From the NCBI GenBank assembly GCA_963995525.1, contig OZ023205.1:48656408-48720407 (forward strand): DNA of 64,000 bases, read 5' to 3'. Each line of letters starts with the position of its first letter. Position 1 is the first letter of the stretch. The notes under the pieces are model-generated. The model searched no databases and had not been told where the DNA came from. It worked only from the letters and a program-made list of their open reading frames with translations. Position numbers and translations under genes: made by a program. Shown here piece after piece: positions 12,001-24,000 of this stretch. The stretch comes from Escarpia spicata. Taxonomy: Eukaryota; Annelida; Polychaeta; Sabellida; Siboglinidae.

Positions 12001-15000
12001 CACTCTAGCGCAGAGTGTAAATTCGCTCGCCATGAACATATATCATATAGTCTGGTTATTCTAATACCAGTATCTTGTTTTATGAATATTACATAATTGC
12101 ATCGCGATGTTAAATAACCAATGATGTAGTAGTCTTCTTGTTTTATGACCGAATACCATTCCATGCTTGACAACGGCGCCATTTGTCAGTAACCCGGGGT
12201 TGACCCCTAACCAATCAGGTGCCACCAAAACACAGACTAGCCTACATAGCCAGTCGCAAACACGGAGTCGTTCGACATTTAGTCTTTACAGATACCGATT
12301 GCAGGGCCTATTTGGCAGGAAAACATGAGGATATCTCAAAAACAGATGTCTCCGTCAATTTGTATTAAAATAAACTGCTTGCCAATGAAAAAACATCACA
12401 TTTTATGCAAAACCCGCCTATCAGGTGACATGTCTGTTATTAATGACAACCAGGAAGCATTACTTAATGTAATTTTTTTTTTTATAGTTAAGATGCTATA
12501 ACTTGACATGCAAGCTGGCCTTACATGTGTGCCAAATTGTGCAGGATTGATTTACAATTGGTGAAGGGGTTGTGCCAAAAATACACTTCAAGTTTTGGCT
12601 GTCTTTCAACATTGTTGTAACATTTTTATGAAGCTGTAGCACGCTTAATATACATTTGTTCACAAAACATGTAAATACTATATTTGTGCTTACAAACATG
12701 CATTTTTTTCTTTCAGCATATTTCTCAAAATGAAATAAAATGCCATTTGACGTGATTTTTGACATATTTTTAATTGTCTTTAAAAGCATGGAAAAATGTC
12801 ACTAAACAACATAGAAACTTAAGTCTTTTTGGACTAGAGTATTGCTTGATATCTTAGGCAGAGTATAAGAAAACATTGTTATTCTGTCTTCAAAATGCAT
12901 CATTTGCAGGGATCTAAGTTGTCAGCAGATTTGCGAGGACACAAATACAGTGTCCACTCCGATGGTTTGGACATCTCTGCCTATGCTCACCAGTACTCGG
13001 ACAGGTTCGGAGTGTTGCTGGACTTGTGGTCGTGTGAAACCAACTTTCAGGAGTCGAAGAAGGAGGTAGGGTATCTAAAAGGGAAGTAGCGGATCAAGGC
13101 AGGTTCCTCAGCTGGATTAGCCCATTATGAATCTGATTAATTCAAAATAACTCAGCTTAATCGACTAAACTAACAAACATGCCCATCCACCAGATGGCGC
13201 TTCATACACTCAGATGCAGAAGACGGTTTCCTTGAGTACTCGTAAATGATGTATATTATGATGGTTTTTCTTGTTAATGCAGGTTACTTTAAAACATCAC
13301 AGAAAATACACGTAACATCATAAACAACCGGTTTATGTCTATCTAATGTCTGGTATGAACCCTAAGACCGTTAAAACCCCTTCACCACCGAGGAATAAGA
13401 TACCACACACACCAAAGATGCGTGCACACACTAGCCTCATTGTAGATGGTTAGATGGATTGATTGACAGCTAGATTTGATTTGAAAATTGTATTTGATTG
13501 AGAGCATGGTTCGAGTGACAACTTGATTTGATTGACAGCATGGTTTGACTGACAGCTTGATTTGATTGACAGCTGATGGACTGCTACCTTGAGGCGTACC
13601 ACCACGTGTTTGACCGAGATGAGAAGCGTAAGTTGGCCCAGGTGATCACTAACATCATGTACATGCGACCACGCATGGACTTTGATGCGAGTTACTTCGC
13701 CTCATTCTACCGCCTCCAATGTCTCTGTCTGCACCGACAAATCTCTCTCGTCAAATCCATTCTTAACAAGCAGGTAAGATGAATGAAGTCCTAGTCATCA
13801 AGTTCATTTGTAAAATCATTTCTTAACAATTTGTTATAAAACTTGTATAGTTCTCGACAAAGCAGTTATTTTCAAGTCTATTCTTAACAAGTTGGTATGA
13901 AAGCCGTCACGTTCTAGACACAAAGTTTACTAGTGAAGTCTGTTCTTAACAAGCAGGTGAGAACAGTCAGTCAAGTTCTAGGCATAAAGTTCACTTGTCA
14001 AATCTATGTTTAAAAAACTGGTATAAAACCTATCAAGTTCTAGATGAAGTTTACTTGTCAAATCTATTTTTAACAAACAGGTATAAAACAACAAGTTACA
14101 GTAATATAGTTTACTTTTTTGTTGTTTTCTTAATTAGTCGGAAAGATTAGTCAAGTTCTAAACGTTATCTTGCAACTGACACCCATTAAGTTCTATACAT
14201 ATAATCAACCTGTCCATTCTTAACACAAAAATAACCAATTATAAAACTTGCCAAATTCTGTAAATTGGTACTTACTAGCTGATATTAATGCATGACCAAT
14301 CTTTTAGATTGAAGACCAGAGAGAATACATCAGAAGAATATCGAAGGACACGCCCCTCATGTTTGGTATGCCAGATCCTATCATATCGAAGCAGCCAATC
14401 GCATTGAACATGAGCAGGTGAGCGGCCAACAAGGTCATGTGACAATTGGTCATGTGACAACTGTAACAAAATTACCATCTGTTGTTTTATAAAATAGCAT
14501 GCCTTAATGGAAAGCTCCCTTTCAATACTTATTGTTCTGTGCACTTGTAATATGAAGTGAATTAATCAGTAGTTATTTTGTATATGAAGGATACTCTTTA
14601 AAGCCATAATAAACATGTTACCCTGGTTATCACAAGGAATGATACATATAGTTATTTCCCATTGTTGTAGTGACATGTTTTTTCCTCAAATCTTTTGTGT
14701 AATGTTAAGTGTGCATAGTGGATCGTGTAGTTAAATTTGTGGAAACATCACCTTGTTTCAGTCCTGAAGATGAAGGGCAGGAGTTATGGTTTGTACAGTG
14801 TCCCAAACTATCCCTGTCTACCCCATTAAAATTATGTGTGCACCCCTAAATGTGTTGCTCATGTGTGATGTGTGAAGTATTTGTACAGGGCCATGGAACC
14901 CATGACACGCATGCATGGCATTACTCAAAACATGGAGACAATGAATTTTGAAAAGTATGATAACAATACAACAAGCAATTTACAGAGAGTGAAATGTGCC

Positions 15001-18000
15001 CCAGTTGGTTGGGCAACACTGTGCCACATGACATGCCACCAAATTATATGTGCATTTAGACCAACAACATGTATGGACAATGTGACCTACCGGGTACATC
15101 TTGGCTCATGCCTCTCCATTTGAGCTTTGATGCAGCATGACATTATGCAACACTGTCAGCTGATAAAATGAACAAAAATTGCTTTATAAACTGGCCCTTA
15201 CTAATTAAAATTCACAAACATTGTTTATTCACAATGAACCATATCAAATATACAGTTTATCTTCTTTGAGTTGAAAACATAAATATACAATTAAATATAT
15301 TAAGCTAAACAATAATTGTTTCATATGAGAATAGATTGTGTGATGCAATAAATATGTATATATATATATATAAAACAATATATTCAACCAAAAAAATTAT
15401 ACTAAAGTGTAGAAAGAATGTGGGTAAAATTCATAACAAACTAAATTTGTCCAGTTGTTATGGGTTTCGTGCATCACGGCTGTCTAATATAATATATTGC
15501 ACAAATATTATGTTTTAAAAGCATTTACGGAATTACTCAGTGTAAATACAAATGAAGAAAACAACTTTGTTTAATTTGACAAATGTCACACTAGTTTGTC
15601 ACGGTTTTTGACACTTTTAAGGTTGATATACACATTAGACTGATGATTAATTTTGTACATTTGTCAGATAGGAAAAACAGACCAGAGATGAGCTTTCTCA
15701 GGCAGGAAAAGACAAGGAATTAATAAAGTTGATCAAATTAACAAACCCTGGGTTGAGAACATGTGTTTTGTGCTGACTAACCATGTGTCTTGGATGGAAA
15801 TGATCTGTGTAACAAGAATAGAAATAGATTTGATGCCCTCAACATTTGCAGCTTTCAATGTCTGATTTTCAAGTGTTACATACTTTATAATTTAACATTC
15901 TCAATTTCAAAAAATTTCATGTATATATGATTTATTGTACAGCTTTTTAAAAATGTAAATGAATCTTCCTATTTAGTAATTGCTTTCCCTCCACAAATGC
16001 TGCAAAATTTGGATTGGTGTCATTCTGGAAAATGTTGATCTGACGAAAATGACAGACGTTTTAATGATATTATCACACATCAATATTGTGAGATTTCTGT
16101 TGTTAGACATAGCCACTAGCTTGTGTGTGAACTGTTTGCGATATTTTGTATATAGTTGGATTTCTGCTAAACCCTTCACTACAGGCACATATACCTAGGT
16201 AGATCGTATTTGAAACTTTTTCATATTTCACTACTGTAAATTCTGTATTTGTAGCCGCTGCTTTAATTACAATAGTGTGTCGCCGAAATGATAACGTTAC
16301 CAGCAAAGTTGGGGGTGTGGCTTTAAATATAGTAATTTGCCGAAACAATTTTGAAAATTGGCTCACTGGGTTGTCAGTAGACTTGTGTAGAATCCGGACC
16401 CACCTCGATTTCGCCGTTATAACTTTTGACCTAACTTTGATACCTCAGTGCGTTAATTCCATTATTCAACGTTATCCCAGGCGTATTTAAAATAGACACT
16501 TGTAATGTGTGGAATATTTCATACATTATAAGTTGACATTATTGACACTAGCAAAATCACCCATCACCTGACGGGATGCCTTGGTGGTTGGCACTTACTA
16601 GCCTTGGTGGTTGGCAGTCGTGACAGTAATATTTACCAAATTTTACAACACAGCATCATTACATAAACACCAAAACGTGCTCGCATGTACTCGCATGTTC
16701 AAAATTATGAAGGTCGGAGATAGGCCCTAGTCGTGGTAGTGTAGAATTGTTAAAGTATTCGTATTGCTATGCTATTGGCATGAGGGTAGACATAAGCATT
16801 ATTGGGTAGGCGTCTGCTTTATGTTGCCAAGTCCATGATGCAGGGGCTGTTTTCCCGAAGTATTTGCACGTACGTGTAGTTCGTGTGATTGTTAAGTTAC
16901 GTTTAATGTATTACGCATACATGTTTTACGTTCTGAACAACTGATTTACCCCATAAAAGGTTAGAATCTTGACAGATAAGGGGCATTTTGAATGAAAAAA
17001 TATAGGTCCTACGTCCTAGTCTAGGGGTCGTTTCTGAAAGTTTGGCACTCAAGGTTCAAGCCATCTAAGAAGAAAATGTTAACCTACCTGCATACATATG
17101 CAAGCTCAATTATAAGTAGATTACAAGTTGACAATATTGAACTTCTAAAATCTGTGTGCATATTTCTCTCTCAGTCCTGCCCTGAAGCCAGTCTATATGT
17201 TAGAGTTCCACCCGTCACTGACGATTGCGAGTCGCATCCCAGATGTCCTCAATCATGTATTCTGGGTAAGTCTATTCTTGGGGATAATTATTATTATTTA
17301 CTCAAAAAAGAATTTACGCAATGCAACAAGTCAACAACAGATATGGTAGAATATGGCCAGAATAACCTTCTGACAGTTATTTATTACTCACCAGATTATT
17401 GGATGAGTTATAACATGCAAATATTTACAAACAAATGTGGGCCATTTGAGGTCTTTGTGAAACATCTTTTTGAGGTTTTTATGTATTATCTACCACTATT
17501 TTAATGTAGTGCTTTATAATGTAGGCCTTTATTTAGAATGTATTGGGGATAATTATTATTATCTACTCAAAAAAGAATGTCTGACTATACATCTGTGGTA
17601 TTCAGTCATTAAAACATTAATTCCGAGAAGTCAAGATGATGTTTGATTGAACAGGTCTGCCAGGGAGTCAAGTGTAAAGCGCTTTGAGCAGTCCTCAGGA
17701 CTGAATACTGTGCTATACAAGAACTTATCTTTACTTTTTTAAATTATGATTATTTTCTGGTGTAACACAAACATTTGTTTTGGCAATTCATTGGACCGGT
17801 TCGTACAAAGAAGTTCTTACATGGCGTGCAAGAAATAAAATCGCTATGAGAGAGAAGACAGTCTCCCAGAAGATGATAATTGGCCCAAACAAATGATCTA
17901 CAGATGGTGTTAATGATAACAGTGTGAATATGTATAAGAATAAATTTTGTTACACATAGATAAGAAAATAAATGATAAACAAATTATTTTCTCGTTCTCT

Positions 18001-21000
18001 TGCTAACTGGAGTAGAGCTTGTTGCCTTAAATGCTCTTCTGTTACTTAGTTACTAAAATTATTCTATACATTTATGTTTACTGTTAATATGAGGCACATG
18101 TTATATTGATTTTGAGGGAAAGTGCTAATAAGCAATATGCATCAACTGTCTCCCTTTCCATTTGAACTTCAGAAATTTATCATATGTACATATACTTTGT
18201 TCAATTGGAAATAAAGTAGTTGAATATTAATATAGTCTTTTTGCACAAACTGCTGACTCCACTGTGCGTGATTCTGGCTGACTGTAGGAGATGTACCACA
18301 TGGAGCCTGCCAGCACTGCTACAGAGATGCTCAGCATGGAGCTATCTATGCTGGACAGCGCCATCAAGAAGTTTGAGAAGATGGGACATAGTGGATCCAC
18401 TTACAGCCTTGATTTGCAGAAGGAGGTGGGGTGAAAGGGAGGGAGGGAAGAGGGAGGGAGGGAGGGAGGAAGGTAGAAGGGAGAGGGAAGTAGGAAGATG
18501 GAGGCAGGAAGAAGGGTGGAAGTGGGAGGAGATAAACGGTAGAGGGAAGGAGGAGAAGGAGATGGTGTAGGGAAGAAGGAAGATGCAGGAGAAATGTGTG
18601 GAAAACAAGGAGGGTGGAGGGAATATGGAGGAAAAAGAGAGAGGAGGAAGAGGAACAAGGGAGGAGGAAGAGGGAAGAGAGGAGGAGATAGGAAGGAGAT
18701 GGGATTGGCAATGGGGAGAGAAGGAAAGCCGCAATATTACATGACCAGAAAAGTTAAAAAGCATTATTGTGGTCATTGGAATTGTTATTAATTAATTTTG
18801 AAGTGCTAATAAATTTGATTCACATATTGCATCAGTAGATATTAACAACCATTTTGATAGTAATCAATTATTTCACTCGTTCAAACTCTGACAAATTACA
18901 GACACTCATTGAAAATATCTTAATAATAGGACCAGGATCCTAAATTCATACTTGGCCATGATGTATCAGAATCAAGAATTTGGGTTTTGGTTATGAAGAA
19001 AAGATTTAAGAGGCCATGACCCTCAAACAGTTTCTGCACATAAACAACTTCACGATACTGAAGAAATGTCTCATGTCATCAAACACACTTTACCTATTAC
19101 AGACAGATTAATTGATAACCATGTATGTTGGCCCAGAGGAGATACTCAAACAGATCACTGACTTTGATGAGATGATAGATTTATTTGACTCAGTCAACCT
19201 GTTCTGATGTCCACAGTTGTTCAAGAATACCTACATCAGCAATCCGACCCTGATGACCGAAATCGCACACACAGTAATGTCGCCCCCTGGATTTGACACG
19301 TCAGATATGCCGAAGAAGGCAAAACAGAAACACATGTTGGAGAGGATTGGAGAAGTCTTGCAGGTCGGTAGCTTGTTTAAACAGAACAAATTTAGCTAAG
19401 AACAAAAACTGTTGAAAGTGATTTATGCTGTTTAGCACAACGTTCTTCTCCTTGTTCTCTTACAGGGTGATGGGGGGGGGGGGCATACCACTTCATCTGT
19501 TCCACCATCATACCTGCCATTTGAAAATCTTCTGTCCATGTCAATTTTATTGCCTATAAATTCTGAGCTGCACTCTATTGAAGTAACACATTTGAAGTCT
19601 ATTTCCTATAAAAAAATGTACGACACTAATATCTAGCTGTCATTTTGTGACATATCAACAGTTGGTGACGTTACGGAGTCGACTTATCGACATCGCGGAA
19701 GAGACCACCATCTTGTCTACGGTAAGTTGGCAACCTTCCAAGTTCCAAATAGAAAATGGTACTTCTCCATTAAAATTTTGCAGATAAATTTTTTTTTTAA
19801 ATAATTTCATTCAAAGATGACAAAATATATGACCAAAACGTAGTTAGATCTACATTGAAACAAGGTGAAAATCGGCAGCGTTTAAGACCCATCCTATATT
19901 TTGGGCAGAAAAAATTGCACTATTTGCACCTATTCAGAGGGCTGCCTACCATTATGGATTTTCCATAGTCATTACGAAAATTTAACTCGGATTACAGCGT
20001 CACGGAAACTATTTAGGAAATAAAAATATCCAAAATATTACCCATTATAGAACTGCCAAATCTTTAAATAATGCCGCTCAAACTGCCCGGAAGAAATGTC
20101 ATCATGCACTTTTTACACTTTATCAATAAATGTTAACTACATTGCATTGCAAAGTTGGGATTACAAAGTCCTAGAGAGTCCGTAAGCTTATGTCATCCAC
20201 TGCTGTGGCTGTATAAAATGTTGAGAGCTGGCAGCCATGGCGATGGCTGTAAATACAATGTAAGTTATTGGATGTTACAAAATAAGCATGGTGGGGGTCA
20301 TTACGGGAATTGCTTTTGTCATGTAGGCAGCTCTATATTTACGATCTCATGGCGAAGTATTCTTTAGGGGAGGTATGGCAGCTGGAAAGATTTTTTTTTA
20401 CAAAAGTTACTTCATCATACGACTACCACTAGGTGATGACACAGTAGTCATTATGCGCAGAAATGTTGCTCACTACAAAGATGTCCTAAAGAGTGACGCA
20501 GACTACAACCAGGGGGCTCATACCAATGAGTGACATTTCTATGAAGAATGGCTATTGTCACGCCATCTGGTGGTAGCTGTGTAATGAAGGTTGCTTATGG
20601 CAACTGAAACATCACAGGAAAAAAGTAAATTGACTGTGAAATGAGTATTACCCATAATTTATTGTTGTTTAAGATTCAAGATTCAATAACTTTATTGTCC
20701 GATTAAAACATTGCATTAAAAACAAATTATCCTTTATCTACACATTGAAATGCCAGTGATTAAATTTGTAATACACATACAATTGGTAAAACACATTGTA
20801 GGCAGGACTATTTGATAAAACAAACACTCATCAAACAATAAAAAAAAACAAGAAGGTACGTTCTTATATAGCGCAGTATCCAGTCCTCAGGACTGCTCCA
20901 AGCACTTTACACTTTACTCCCTGGCAGACCTGTTCAGTTGAACACCATCTCATTCTTCATACATGCTCTGCTGTAAACAGTTGACTTAAAACTAGCATTT

Positions 21001-24000
21001 AAGATTAAAATGGCAGAGGGAATAAATGATTTCTTAAAAAAGTTTCTCTTGCTAGTGGTACTTTCAAACGTGCTTTCATAAGCTGGTTCCTCTTATTTCT
21101 ATCTGTGGTTGTTCTGTGTGACAGATCTACAAGAAACAGGCCGCATTGCTGGGTCATGAATCCTGTCATCTCTACCTGCGATATGTTGAATTTGGGTTTG
21201 CCGATGCCAAACCTACAGCACCACCGCCAGCATTCATCACCAATGAAGACGATGATGAAAGCATTATCACAATCGACAGGTACGTGTGCACATGCGTGCA
21301 GTGTTTCACATGTAGGCGCATGCAGGGTAATTTCAGATTCATTTACATTTTTGTTATAGCCATGACATCATTAAAATAACTACAGCAGCTTGTTTGAAAC
21401 ATTGTTTAAGTGTACTGTTGGTCATTAATTGGTTCCAATTTTATGACACACATCTTTATGCTGATGATACTCAGATCTACATTTCGTTGGCTACCCTGGA
21501 TACAAACCGCTCCCTTAACCAACTTAGTGATTGCCTTCAAGATATCTTCCACTGGATGACTGACAGCAAGATGAAATTAAATGCAAATAAAACTGAATTG
21601 ATCATTATTGGTACTCCAATGCAGCGTAGTAAACTGGATGGTTTTATCCCTGCATATATTGAATCGGTATATCACGCCAGCAACCTCGGTCGGAATTTAG
21701 GAGTGATCTTTGATAGTAATTTCAGTTTCCGACAACACATCTCAAACATGTCGCTGCTGTTTTTATTATATTCGTGATCTTCGCCGTATTTGCCGGTATG
21801 TGTCATTTTCTGTTGCTAAAACTATTGCAACAGCGCTTGTTAGCAGCAGACTTGACTATTGCAATTCCCTTCTTTATAATATCGCTAGCAAGGATATCAC
21901 AAAACTTCAGCGTGTCCAAAATTTTCTAGCAAGAATAGTTATAAGATCTCCTCGTTTTTCTCGCTCTGTAGCAATTTTGAAGTCTTTGCATTGGCTTCCT
22001 GTACAATATCGTATACTATTTAAGATCTGTACCATTACATACCAGGCACTGTCCAGTAAGCAACCATCTTATCTGCATTCATTGCTTACTCCTGTAAGAA
22101 AACCTATTCAGCTTCGATCATCTAGTTCTGACCTATTTTTGGTTTCTAGAGTCAACATTAACATTGGAACTAGGGCTTTTTCTGTTGCTGCACCAACTCT
22201 TTGGAATATACTCCCTCTTAGTATTAGATCAGTTGAAAATATTACAAAATTCCGTCGTCATTTAAAAACGTATCTTTACAACCTTGCTCATCCACCGTAG
22301 CTCCCTAGCGCCTTGACCCATCTGTTGACAACTGGAATACTACTTATGGATTTTGAGATTGACCAATCCTTTTGTTTTGAATCGCATCTGAGTTGGTTAT
22401 CTTATTATTATTATATGTCATTTTATGTAAAAACTATGATCTCTAGATTCTACAGGTTTGTTAACGAAATATATAATTAACCCATTAGACCCCAAAGGCC
22501 GCATTCGACTGATTTGTTACGCTCCATCATCAGGCTATATTCCGCCACGTTTGTGACTTGTGTGTGCCACCTAGTGGATAATGTTGCAATATCATTTGAA
22601 TCCTTAGTTTATTTGCCATCCATTATGGTGTGTTTGTTGCTCTTCTTTTATTGCAAGTGGATCATTGCAAGTTACTGTAACATTGTTTGAAAATATTAAG
22701 TGATGACGTTTTGAACTATGTATCACATTTAGCAGTTACATTTGTATTTTGCACCGTTTGTGAATGTGATGTTATTATCGACTACATGCTGTTATATGTG
22801 TGTGACTTTGATTCAGTTTTTTATAATATTGTCAACAAAATTGAAGTTGTCAGTATTGTAAAAAAATTGAAGTAGTGATTATTCGCAGAAATGTTTACTG
22901 CAGAACAAGTATGAGATGGTGTCCGATTGAACAGGTCTGCCAGGGAGTGAAGTGTAAGGAGCTTTGAGCAGTCCTGAGAACTGGATACTGCTTACCTTCT
23001 TTTTTTTACATTGTATGAAATGCCTGTAAACCGAAAGGTTTACAGGCATTTGATACAATATGAACTTGTTTTTCTTATTTGTTTATAGTGGCTCTCAAAA
23101 ATGACATAGTTTTACAATATATTTAGTGACTTGTAGGAAATTCAATGTGTGATATTAATTGAAACTTTATAATGCTTCTCACTTCTTTCTCACTTCGTCT
23201 CGTTGAATGGATGGTGAGGTTATGTTAGATTCATTCACCTTAAACACATCTGAGCACTGAAGATAGAGACAGAATGCCAAATTGTTGACGGACTGCTGTC
23301 CTGTGTTTCGTAGATACTGCCCCCAGAAAGACGCCCTGGCCATCCAGGAACTGGACACAGAGGTTGGCAAAGTGTTGTTTCGTACTCGTGAAGGCATACT
23401 GCAGGTAGGTCATTCTGCACCGTCTTATCCACCTGTGAAGGTTACAAACCAAAGGGGGCAATTGAATGGTTTCAATGCAAAACGCAATTATATCTGTACA
23501 CAGTGTATATGGTTTTGAGAAAAATTCACTTTTGTGTTTCATCCTCAAAGTTTAAGTAAAAACTTGTAAATGAGGTTGTTGTATATTAGGAATCTAAAAT
23601 CAGAAAGAATGGTAGCAAAGTCTAAAATATTTTTTGTAGCAAAATGTGATATTAAATAAAATAAAAATGCCATATAACCATGCAGCATGCGCTGCCATTC
23701 TGCTTAGCTGCACGTGTCCCAAGGTGGTGTTCAATGGCTGAATGGATATATCGCGTTTTAATAAAAAAAGTCATATGGCACAAACAAACGCTCATTTGTG
23801 CACGTCGTTTAATGGGGTTTACCTCGTTTTTGTATAAATTAGATAGTATCCTAGCTGAACACTTGTTTAAACAAATGTTTCATCCTTGTTTGGCTGAAAT
23901 TTCAAAAATGGTGTTTATCTTATTACGTTTTGTCGTGAAACCCTTCAATTGTTACAGTAAAATTATTTTTAACTTAAACTCATTCCTGTGTCCATTTAGT

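Noticed and set aside
14872..15123. 83-codon ORF in intron 11
   Set aside because: No splice signals or motifs; composition matches the surrounding intron.
17076..17504. 142-codon ORF spanning exon 12
   Set aside because: Wrong frame. The phase-compatible frame of exon 12 is a different one, with consensus AG and GT sites.
18342..18776. Ser/Pro/Leu-rich minus-strand ORFs
   Set aside because: Low-complexity complement of the purine tract.
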